64,000 nucleotides of DNA from Cordylochernes scorpioides (taxonomy: Eukaryota > Arthropoda > Arachnida > Pseudoscorpiones > Chernetidae), in the NCBI GenBank assembly GCA_030710605.1, contig CP092874.1, forward strand, positions 71,638,555-71,702,554, written 5' to 3'. The position numbers and the translations under genes were made by a program. The notes below the pieces were generated by a model that saw only the letters and a program-made list of their open reading frames with translations, had not been told where the DNA came from and did no database searches. Of the stretch, positions 1-8,311 are shown one piece after another. Each line of letters begins with the position of its first letter. Positions within the stretch are counted from its first letter, which is position 1.

Positions 1-443
1 CAGGGTAATAAGACCAAATCCAAATAAATAAATAGTGTGTGACGTTTCAGCGTTGTTACCACATTGTTTCCCCCTTGATAACAGTAACTATTTAAAACAT
101 GCTGTGATTAATATTGTGTTACTCAGAAAACTATCTTCTTCTTCTTATCTGCTATCTTGTTTACACACATTTGATAACAGTAACTATTTTAAACATGCTG
201 TGATAAAATTTCTCATTTTCTCGTCCGATCACCGAAGTAATGTCGGGCCCGGTCAGTACTTGAGAGGGTGACCATCTGGGAACACCGGGTGTAGCTGTAG
301 GCTATTACCTTTTTTTTTTTTTTTTTGGTTAGCAGCTCCGTAAATAAAGATAAATTTCTCATTCAGTACTTTTGTCTGAAGATGGTAACAACGCTGAAAC
401 ATCACACACTATTTATTTATTTGGATTTGGTCTTATTACCTTG
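1..443. repeat. PAL palindromic repeat, copy 1 (cut by window start, split by a 5S-derived insert)
   Basis: The left arm starts at the window edge with GGTAATAAGACCAAATCCAA and GTGTGTGACGTTTC. The right arm ends with the reverse complement (CACACACTATTTATTTATT, then GGTCTTATTACCTTG). The centre holds inverted CTATTTAAAACATGCTGTGAT tracts. This is one of about ten copies in the window. Its hammerhead-like core is damaged: the 3' side of the hairpin is missing before GAAAC at 396-400. The left flank lies outside the window. Confidence 0.85.
218..348 (+). pseudogene. 5S rRNA-derived retroposed fragment
   Basis: 219-304 match the 3' two-thirds of eukaryotic 5S rRNA, including TCTCGTCCGATCACCGAAGT, GGTCAGTACTTGAGAGGG and GGGAACACCGGGTGTAGCTG. 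A T-run near 309-326 and a short tail follow. The 5' third of 5S is absent, so this is not a functional rRNA gene. The flanks are near-identical direct repeats (about 203-217 and 349-363, around AAATTTCTCATT), and the host PAL sequence continues on both sides. This looks like a retroposition event. It could be an isolated 5S pseudogene or a 5S-headed SINE. Confidence 0.8.
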
Positions 444-448
444 TTGAG

Positions 449-729
449 CTGTTGATATTTAATCACATCCCACTGTGTAGCCAGATGAGGAATCACTTCT
501 TAATGTCATTCTTGGAACCTTTGAGATAAAGGCAAGTAGCAGTTTCTTATTGTGTCAGACCACTCGTTACCCTCTTGCTACTTTACTCACCTAGTAGCAG
601 TACTTCTCTGGTTTCACCAACACACACACACAAAGCCTTTATTAAGACGTTAGTCTTATGCAGATTCTCCGTACAAGGTGCAATAACAGGAAAGGAGCAG
701 CACAGGAAACCAGTAGTTCCGCAACTATA
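449..729. other. Unassigned repeat-like DNA
   Basis: No gene is seen. 622-634 is a short CA run followed by AAGCCTTTATTAAGACG and AGATTCTCCGTAC. A diverged inverted counterpart lies near 3850-3895. This is probably old transposon sequence. Confidence 0.4.
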
Positions 730-742
730 TACAATTATTAGT

Positions 743-1409
743 TAAACTTATACGAATAAAAGATTACACGAGGAGCTTCTTTTCCGTTTAATTGCTAGCT
801 TTCAAACCTTGCGGTTCTTCAACAGGCGTGGCTAGTACAACAATACTAACAAGATAAAAGCGCGCTTGAGCCATTATATATAACATCCAAATTTACATAC
901 GAAGGGATATTTCAAATATAATTAAAATAGAAATAAGAATTATGACTATAAAATATAAAACTATGCTAATAAAACTTAAAAATTATTAAAAATTAGATAA
1001 AATTAGGGAAATACATTTATATACGCTAAAATTGGAAATGAACAACAAGCAGGGGTCCCTCCGACCAGGTTACACTATGAGGGTTATCTAGGGCGACACG
1101 GAACATAATTATTGCATTAAAACATGGTAGGCTTCAGGGAGATCTATTTTTCTGTTAATACTGTTGGTTTGAGTGGAGATGATGGATTCTAGATATAACC
1201 TAATCTGCTTATTATGTATATGTTGATAGAGAATCTTAGGGTGGTCCAGATTAAACTTATGGCCTGTGTGTAATATATGTTGATATATAAGGGATTTAGG
1301 ATCTCTATTATTTATATTGCGTTTATGTTCTGTCATCCTGATGTACGCGGTTCTCCCAGTTTCGCCCACATAGGAGGCTGGGCAATCATGGCAAGAAACC
1401 GCGTACACT
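743..1409 (-). repeat. Inverted left arm of PLE-1, containing a duplicate GIY-YIG fragment
   Basis: Reverse complement of the 3' end of PLE-1. It carries a 99-residue open frame at 1109-1408 (minus) that repeats the GIY-YIG domain: YAVSCHDCPASYVGETGR, then RMTEHKRNI. Compared with the right arm it has two extra codons (LESIISTQ against LESTQ) and scattered substitutions. The arm starts without an upstream RT, so it is a partial copy made during insertion or by template switching, not a second gene. Confidence 0.8.
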
Positions 1410-1458
1410 GGGAGAACTTTTATTAGCTAATTTATTAGCTAAATTTCTATCTAATCTA

Positions 1459-2466
1459 TTGTCCCCCATCATGAAAAACAACCCCAACAAATACAATATA
1501 ACTCACCCACCCAGTTTCATACAAGAAATAGCTCAAATACAACCTCCGGCACAACATACCATGTTCTCATTCGATGTCACCTCCCTGTACCTCTCACTTC
1601 CACACACTCTCATTACAGACAAACTTCAGTCCTTTCTTAGAACAGCCAATATTGACAAGCAAGTAATAGCCCAGATAACACAGCTGACCACCTTGTGTCT
1701 CTCCATCAGCGCTTTCACTTTCAACCACCAATACCGCACCCCGCACAAGTTACACACAACAGTATTCCACAAAAAGACCATTCCACCTCTGTATACCCAT
1801 TTCTCCTCCAATAGTCCCATAGCCTATAAAATCAATACAGTTAGGACCTTAACTAAAAGAATATACACACATTGCTCTTTACCCATATTCAAAACCATAG
1901 AAAAATCCAGAATCATTTCCCTTTTGACCTCTGCAGGATATCCCAGATATTTCATAGATAAACATTCGTTTGATCCCGTTGCTCCAAAGTCAACCACGGT
2001 ATATAGAGCCACTTGTCTCCTGCCTTTTTCCCCGGACTCCATTGCCATCTCCAGAATTCTTCGCCCTTACGGCATTCGGGTATTTTACAATAGTCCTCCC
2101 AGTATTGCAACCCTGCTCAGGAATCCCATCACCAAAGCAGATAAACCTAACAACCCCATCCATTCCACTGGCGCGGTGTACGCGATTTCTTGCCATGATT
2201 GCCCAGCCTCCTATGTGGGCGAAACTGGGAGAACCGCGTACATCAGGATGACAGAACATAAACGCAATATAAATAATAGAGATCCTAAATCCCTTATATA
2301 TCAACATATATTACACACAGGCCATAAGTTTAATCTGGACCACCCTAAGATTCTCTATCAACATATACATAATAAGCAGATTAGGTTATATCTAGAATCC
2401 ACTCAAACCAACAGTATTAACAGAAAAATAGATCTCCCTGAAGCCTACCATGTTTTAATGCAATAA
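1459..2466 (+). pseudogene. PLE-1 ORF: truncated reverse transcriptase fused to GIY-YIG endonuclease
   Basis: 335-codon open frame; the first ATG is at 1471. Residues about 30-50 carry the RT palm motif FSFDVTSLYLSLP. The rest of the RT core, including the catalytic YxDD, is missing; only a scrambled linker remains before the typical Penelope connector (ILRPYGIRVFY, then LRNPITKADKPNN). The C-terminal 100 residues form a GIY-YIG domain: AVYAISCHDCPASYVGETGR, then R..EHKRNI and a TGHKF stretch. In the family this nuclease nicks the target DNA. Without a complete RT the product cannot retrotranspose itself. The frame stays open across the deletion. Confidence 0.8.
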
Positions 2467-2749
2467 TTATGTTCCGTGTCGCCCTAGATAACCCTCATAG
2501 TGTAACCTGGTCGGAGGGACCCCTGCTTGTTGTTCATTTCCAACTTTTAGCGTTTATAAATGTATTTCCCTAATTTTATCTAATTTTTAATAATTTTTAA
2601 GTTTTATTAGCATAGTTTTATATTTTATAGTCATAATTCTTATTTCTATTTTAATTATATTTGAAATATCCCTTCGTATGTAAATTTGGATGTTATATAT
2701 AATGGCTCAAGCGCGCTTTTATCTTGTTAGTATTGTTGTACTAGCCACG

Positions 2750-2785
2750 CCTGTTGAAGAACCGCAAGGTTCGAAAGCTAGCAAT
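2750..2785 (+). ncRNA. Hammerhead-like core at the 3' end of PLE-1 (degenerate)
   Basis: Order seen: TTGAAGA (2754-2760), hairpin ACC-GCAA-GGT, then GAAAGCTA. This follows the hammerhead order CUGANGA, stem II, GAAA, with U for C at the first core base. GAAA-GCUA would leave a two-pair stem III with no loop, as in PLE-associated hammerhead variants. A mirrored copy lies in the left arm. Cleavage activity is not established. Confidence 0.45.
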
Positions 2786-2873
2786 TAAACGGAAAAGAAG
2801 CTCCTCGTGTAATCTTTTATTCGTATAAGTTTAACCAAATATACTGAGTTCATTTATTCGTACAATTATTAGT

Positions 2874-3119
2874 AATAAGGAAAAGTAAGATTTAATATGA
2901 AAGGTCGACACCATCGCCCCAAGTCTTCAATTCCATAAGCGCGGAGCAGAAATAGGGACTAAGTTATTTAGTTCGCCATAAATATAGCATCCAGACACAA
3001 AAAGGAGGTTTACTCCAGCACAGCCATCCATATTACCAGCTCCGCAATCTCATCGTCGACCAACACGATGGACCCTCGATGTTTCGTCATCATTCTGAGG
3101 TGTAAGAACAATAGCTTCC
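2874..3119. other. Unassigned DNA between two PLEs
   Basis: No open frame or recognised repeat. It contains the right copy of the PLE-1 target duplication at its left edge. Confidence 0.4.
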
Positions 3120-3640
3120 AAGTTCTCTTTTCTCCCTCTTTACACCTACTGCCTTGTAAAAATTATATAGGGCCTGAGCAACTAGTCTACTTGTTTGGGC
3201 ACTGGTTAACATCGTTAAGGTTTCACCAACATAAATAGATTGACAATCTAGACACAATATAGAATATATGGCATTTTTCTTCTGTTGGGGATTCTGATTT
3301 ATAGATGGTTTAGTGATGGGATTTCTGAGAATATTCCTTATTGTTCTAGGGCTGCGGAAGATAAACCTTATGCCATATTTCTTTAGTTCTAGTGCTATTT
3401 TTGCATTTGTAGGTTGTAGGTCTCGATTGCCAATCTATTTATGTTGGCAAATAGAATAGAAACCAGAATAAAAGAACACGCATACAATATAAAACCAGTC
3501 AAACGATGTATAGCTCAATTGAGAATGCTATTTACAGTCTTCAAAAAAAACCCCACATTCTGATGTTTGAGGCCATTACCTGCTTAATTGTACAGCCCTT
3601 GATATAGAGAGTAAGGCCCTATATCAACAAATTAAATGTA
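3120..3640. pseudogene. Penelope-like fragment PLE-2, two pieces head to head
   Basis: On the minus strand, 3425 down to about 3120 encodes the PLE connector and GIY start: LELKKYGIRF, then LRNPITKPSINQ, then YSILCLDCQSIYVGET. From 3422 on the plus strand the sequence again encodes DCQSIYVG, then a stop, then NRIETRIKEHAYNI, which is the next part of a GIY-YIG domain. The two pieces share DCQSIYVG and point away from each other, so this is an inverted, broken PLE of a family different from PLE-1. No intact gene remains. Confidence 0.65.
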
Positions 3641-4027
3641 TCAACACTTCACCCTACGTATTGCTTTCAAAATATCAGCAAACAAATCTAAGGCAATAGC
3701 TTACTATAATTTTTTTAGATCATCATTATGTAAGGACCAGTCAACAAGTGAATGACTTTGAGATGAAGAGTAAAACCGGTTCAATTTCTATTTCACTACC
3801 TATGTAAATAACACAAGATGATTATTACCTTACCCAATTGGGAGAATCTGTATGGGGCAAGTCCCTAATAAAGGCTTTTGTATGTGTGTGTGTGTGTATA
3901 CAATATAAAAACCAAAGACCCAAGATCACTAACATACCACGAATACAGACCATACATTCAATCTAGAAAACCCTACCTACCACTACTGTAATATACCGTC
4001 CAAGTCATAAATCCTCGAATCCCTCAT
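3641..4027. other. Unassigned DNA with a TG microsatellite
   Basis: A short TG run lies at 3882-3897, after AATAAAGGCTTTTGTATG. The 3850-3895 stretch resembles 625-680 in reverse orientation. No gene is seen. Confidence 0.4.
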
Positions 4028-4378
4028 ATCAAATACTATTTGTTACAATTATAATTTGGCGCCTTAAATAAATGCATATGTTAGTTAATAACTATAGCCT
4101 ATGTGCTTTATCTGTCTATGTACTGTTGGCTTCCGTAGGCGTCTCTTACTGGGAAAAAGAAAGAGAGGATTCCATTTGGTTATTAACTAATATATGCATT
4201 TATTTAAGGAGCGACCCGCTCCAACACAATAGTTACAAAAATGGGGGGGCATGATGTGGGGGGGGGGGCAAAGGTGGCGTGATCGTAGCCCACCAATAGG
4301 AGGGCGCCATTCCAAAAAAAAAAGCAAACCGTGACAGAGGCGACGAAGAATGATGCTCGTAACTGTATATAGAATAAG
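4028..4378 (-). mobile_element. Non-autonomous Helitron, family A, copy 1 (3' end missing)
   Basis: 4034-4255 is nearly identical to the copy at 63.7 kb (AAATACTATTTGTTACAATT, then the block with CTGTCTATGTACTGTTGG). The right end, GTGACAGAGG...CTCGTAACTGTATATAG, matches the right end of the tRNA-carrying copy at 52.6 kb. The CTAG-and-hairpin end present in the other two copies has been lost here. Short frames inside it (4072-4254) are shared noncoding sequence. A G-run occurs at 4257-4268. Confidence 0.6.
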
Positions 4379-4639
4379 AACAGTATAAACAGGAGACATC
4401 CCAGAACAATTCTGTCATACTTCAAATCAAGATTAAATAGCCATCATTGGGTATATCTCACCCTCGTGCTCACTCTTAATTGTAACTCTGCCTGTTGAAG
4501 AGCTCGGAACCTCACACTGTTTTTATAATAAAGAAACTTATTGGTTTTTTGATATTTTCAAGCACCGGTTCTGTCCTCCCAAGAGAACAACAGTCTTTGA
4601 TTTCCAGACTTAAGTCTGGTCATCTACGGACAATGACAG

Positions 4640-4833
4640 AATGGTTGCAAGGTTTTCCCACTATGTACTAAGTGCAATTCTCAAACTGCAACTCCAAGAC
4701 ATATTATTGACTGTATTGACTCATCCATTGATGAGGTCTACTCTTCCCCGGCAGACACCATCAAAAATCTCAAGTTTTACAAGTTTGATACCTTAGTGTG
4801 ATTGAGTGGAGATAAGAAAGAAGAAGAAATCAC
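4640..4833 (+). repeat. R2 dispersed repeat, partial copy
   Basis: Shares the terminal block seen at 50.7, 54.9 and 60.0 kb: GGTTGCAAGGTTTTCCCACT, GCAGACACCATCAAAAATCT, and the end GATTGAGTGGAGATAAGAAA. Unclassified family. Confidence 0.6.
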
Positions 4834-5149
4834 AATTTTCGTATAACTGAGGAAAAGCCTTCAAGTTCATCCTTGAATGAAGAAGGGCATTCTCTTGGCT
4901 TGGGGAGAGAAATCACCTCAAAAAGATGAAGAGCTAAATTTATTTGGCCAATGTAATAGATGAAGAAGGCACAGAAAATCACTTCTACAGTCGAACCTCT
5001 TTAATTCAACACCCCAAGGGATCAGAGCTTTTGGTTGAATTAAAGGAAGTGTTGAATTAAAGTTATTCAGATGATTAGCGAATCATCTAACTCACTAAAA
5101 TAATATCATTTTAAAAAAGCTTTGTAATATTTATACAAATTAATGATAT

Positions 5150-5580
5150 TGTTGTGTGTCAATAAGCAACCGACCGGAAATACACGTGACCGTTACAAAA
5201 TTATCTTAAATTTTGTTTATTTTATTAATTATCAGAGAAACGGCACCACAGAGATAACAGGTACAAGTTGTATTTGACCACGGACCGCCGTTTTCGCGGA
5301 ATGCTTACAAATACAACGTGCCAGTTATCGTTTGACCTTCGTGCTATTTTTTTATTTTTTTTTTTTGTTTTTTTTTATCCTTGCCCGGCGAACGAAAGAT
5401 GTCTTGCACCAGATCTAACCCTCCCAACGGCTATACCGCAGAGAATCGGACCTCAACAACCCTCCAGAATCGGACCACAAGCCCAGCCCTGGAACGGGCC
5501 ATGATGACCATAGCCCACCAGGACAATGTGCTGCAACCTACCAATAAATTGAGTTTTATATCCCCACTTCAGCCTCATCA
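5150..5580 (+). repeat. Gypsy-1 5' LTR (431 bp)
   Basis: TG...CA termini. Contains a T-rich tract at 5346-5377 and, unusually, the ATG of the gag-pol frame at 5399. Confidence 0.92.
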
Positions 5581-8311
5581 CATGGTGGAGAGCAGTGTCG
5601 GCCCAGCACCTCAAGCAGCGAACATAAATATCGGCTACGGAGAGACGCCGTGTTTCAACCCGGAGGAGGAAGACATCGAGGACCACGTGGAGGAATTCAA
5701 GACGTGGCTGACGGCGAGCAAGGTACCGAAGGGAGACTGGACGAAGGCCCTAGTACGGCGGCTTCCACTTGACGGCCGCGAATTTATCAAGTGCAGGTTT
5801 GACCCTTCAGCCGCACTTGAAGACGTCTTGGAAGCACTGAAACTCTGCTACCCAAGGAACGACGGCCGGGCACGTAGTAGGGGTAACGAATTAAAGAAAA
5901 CGAGACGGCCCCAGTCCACGGAAGATACGGGGAGATACTTGATGAACCTGATTACGGCCCACGCGACGGCAGGTGAGTTTTCGCCGTTTGATTCAAGCAA
6001 GGAGGCATTGTGGGCATTGGCTCCAAAAGACTGCCTACTACTGGCAGCCTCGTGGAGTACCACGCGGAACCCAGAAGAGGCCGACTTCTTACAGGCGGCG
6101 AAATTCCTCGACGAGGCGGATAAATGGAACAAGGAACGGAAGGAGGCAGGTACAACGACGAGTTGGGAAACAACTACGAGGACGGCGGAAGAGTGGGAAC
6201 AAAAACAAGGACGAAATCCAAGGACCGAAACGCCCACGGAGAAAGCAAGAAGATTTATGCTGCCGGACGGGACGCCAAGATGCTTCACCTGTTACCAGAC
6301 GGGGCACAAACACTGGGATTGCCCGAAAAGGAGGCCACGTGGTAAGTACAACTTTACCTCTAATCCTGTGGTGGAAGTTTCAAACAGTGTAGAGAGCGTA
6401 CCACGTGTATTTTCCGAGGTTACTGGTAACACCAATCGCATAATCTTCAGGGTAAAAGGACAACCGGGGGTTAACGAGAAAAAGACATTAAATAAGGTAC
6501 CACTAGAAAAATCCACTTTAGAAATAGGGGGTACAGCAATGGAAAAATTCCGTTGGACAGGTATGACAAATTTCTGTTTAATCACGCATATCAATGAGAC
6601 ACATGTAGGCAAACTGATTTTCGATTCAGGGGCAAATGTTAGCTGCATAGACGAAGGAATAGCCAACGCACTAGGATGTGCTAGAATGCCTTCAAAATTA
6701 CTTATACGGGGAATAAGTCGGTCAGTAGTCTCGAACACGTGCACATACTTGGAGGTCAACATTGATGGTTTCGACATATGTGGCAGGTTCACCATAATTC
6801 CAGGAAACGGGGAAAAGATTATTTTCGGCGTCGATATTCTAACAAACTATCATTGCAAAATTATGTTTAGAGACGAATCGGTAGAATTGTATAGGCCAAA
6901 AATAGGCACGGACGACCACGTGGTAGAACTAAACGAAGAACGGGAACTCGAGAGGTTAGGCACAATTACGAACGATCGGAAAAACCCCAAACAAAAGTAC
7001 TGCATACTAGACGACCTTGAAATTGCACCACGTTGTAAAACGAGGGTAAAGTTAAAAGGGCCAACAGTAATGGCGGGCATTTTAGAACCCCACCCCGACT
7101 GCGTAAGAAGAACGGGGCTACTAATACCATCAGTACACGTTTCCGAAACGGTATCCGAGATATTCATTGATGTCATTAATACTAGGAACGAGCCGGTGCG
7201 GTTGGTAGCAAACTCGTGCTTGTTGCGATCCAGCGGGGAAATAGCGAATGTTTCTTTCCTAAGTGAACAGGTGGGATACAGTATGACGGCCACGTGCAAA
7301 TACGAACCACAGAAGTTCGATATAAACCCGGAGCTATCGGACGGCGAAAAAATCGACGTACTGGACGTATTGTACAGGTATCGGGAACTTTTCTCAGAAG
7401 AGTGGAATAAGGCGGCAGATATCGAACCGTACCACATTAAACTTAAAGCGAACACGGAACCAATTCGACAAAAAGCCTATCGCCGCAGTCCTAAGGAACG
7501 TGACATTATAGAGGAACAGGTTAAAGAAATGTGTGAAAAAGGAGTTATTAGGAAATCAACATCTCCATGGGCGAGCCCGGTCGTTTTGGTTAAAAAATCA
7601 GACGGATCCTATAGATTTTGTGTGGACTATAGAAAAGTTAACAACGTAACCGAAAAATTCTCATATCCATTACCGGATATCACCGACTGCCTGGACCGTT
7701 TAGCGGGAATGAAGTATTTCTCCCACACGGATTTTGTTAGCGGTTATTGGCAGTGTCCACTGGACGAAACAAGCAAGCCAATTTCAGCGTTCACGACAGG
7801 TAACGGGTTGTACGAGTTTCAAGTGTTACCCTTTGGTTTAACCGGGGCACCGGGTCATTTCGAAAGAATCATGGATACACTGTTAGCTGAATTGAAATGG
7901 TCCGAGTGTATGGTTTATCTAGATGACGTCATCGTGTACGGAAGAGACATACGTGAACACAACGAGCGGTTAACAAATGTTCTAGAATGTTTCCGCGGGG
8001 CAGGCTTATCCCTAAAACCATCAAAATGTAGATTCGCCTACCAAAAGTTACCAATTTTGGGACACGTGGTATCGGAAAATGGCGTAGAACCGGCTACTGA
8101 TAAGATCGAGGCGGTTAAGGAATTTCCGATTCCGAAAAATGTCAAGCAAGTTCGTTCGTTTCTGGGACTTTGCGGCTATTATCGCCGTTTCATAAAAAAC
8201 TTTTCAAAGATAAGCAAACCGCTGACGTGCTTAACGGAAAAAGATAAGAGATTTGTGATAGGTCCGGCCGAAATAGAAGCCTTCGAAACCTTAAAAAAAA
8301 AAATTGACTGA
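5399..8311 (+). CDS. Gypsy-1 Gag-Pol polyprotein (Gag, protease, RT, start of RNase H)
   Basis: The frame from ATG 5399, inside the 5' LTR, runs about 970 codons. Gag forms the first 300 residues and ends in a CCHC zinc knuckle (CFTCYQTGHKHWDC, from residue 295). The aspartic protease signature FDSGANVSCID is near residue 409. The RT has VDYRKVNNVT, then LPFGLTGAPG, and the catalytic YLDD at about residue 840, then LGLCGYYRRF. The frame terminates just after the RT thumb, in an 11-A run at 8293-8303, and the RNase H continues in another frame from there. The single-base break may be a mutation, an assembly homopolymer error or a recoding site. Starting in the LTR is unusual; the next in-frame ATG outside the LTR is at 5582, but it would lose only 61 residues. 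Confidence 0.9.
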   Translation: MSCTRSNPPNGYTAENRTSTTLQNRTTSPALERAMMTIAHQDNVLQPTNKLSFISPLQPHHMVESSVGPAPQAANINIGYGETPCFNPEEEDIEDHVEEFKTWLTASKVPKGDWTKALVRRLPLDGREFIKCRFDPSAALEDVLEALKLCYPRNDGRARSRGNELKKTRRPQSTEDTGRYLMNLITAHATAGEFSPFDSSKEALWALAPKDCLLLAASWSTTRNPEEADFLQAAKFLDEADKWNKERKEAGTTTSWETTTRTAEEWEQKQGRNPRTETPTEKARRFMLPDGTPRCFTCYQTGHKHWDCPKRRPRGKYNFTSNPVVEVSNSVESVPRVFSEVTGNTNRIIFRVKGQPGVNEKKTLNKVPLEKSTLEIGGTAMEKFRWTGMTNFCLITHINETHVGKLIFDSGANVSCIDEGIANALGCARMPSKLLIRGISRSVVSNTCTYLEVNIDGFDICGRFTIIPGNGEKIIFGVDILTNYHCKIMFRDESVELYRPKIGTDDHVVELNEERELERLGTITNDRKNPKQKYCILDDLEIAPRCKTRVKLKGPTVMAGILEPHPDCVRRTGLLIPSVHVSETVSEIFIDVINTRNEPVRLVANSCLLRSSGEIANVSFLSEQVGYSMTATCKYEPQKFDINPELSDGEKIDVLDVLYRYRELFSEEWNKAADIEPYHIKLKANTEPIRQKAYRRSPKERDIIEEQVKEMCEKGVIRKSTSPWASPVVLVKKSDGSYRFCVDYRKVNNVTEKFSYPLPDITDCLDRLAGMKYFSHTDFVSGYWQCPLDETSKPISAFTTGNGLYEFQVLPFGLTGAPGHFERIMDTLLAELKWSECMVYLDDVIVYGRDIREHNERLTNVLECFRGAGLSLKPSKCRFAYQKLPILGHVVSENGVEPATDKIEAVKEFPIPKNVKQVRSFLGLCGYYRRFIKNFSKISKPLTCLTEKDKRFVIGPAEIEAFETLKKKID

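Larger units (their letters stand above)
743..2860 (+). mobile_element. Penelope-like element PLE-1 with long inverted arms
   Basis: The flanking 13-bp direct repeats TACAATTATTAGT (730-742 and 2861-2873) define the insertion. The two ends of the element are inverted copies of about 660 bp (743-1409 and about 2175-2833). The right end extends a further 27 bp that is absent at the left. Between the arms is an ORF with a Penelope-type RT motif (FSFDVTSLYLSLP) followed by a GIY-YIG endonuclease domain. RT plus GIY-YIG, inverted partial copies and target duplications of about a dozen bp are known features of Penelope-like elements. The RT is internally deleted, so the copy is not autonomous. Confidence 0.85.

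Noticed and set aside
218-304. Functional 5S rRNA gene
   Set aside because: The 5' third is missing and it is flanked by insertion duplications.
1-443. PAL as a classical DNA-transposon MITE
   Set aside because: Target duplications of 13-16 bp, unequal ends and hammerhead-like cores fit a retroelement better than a cut-and-paste MITE.
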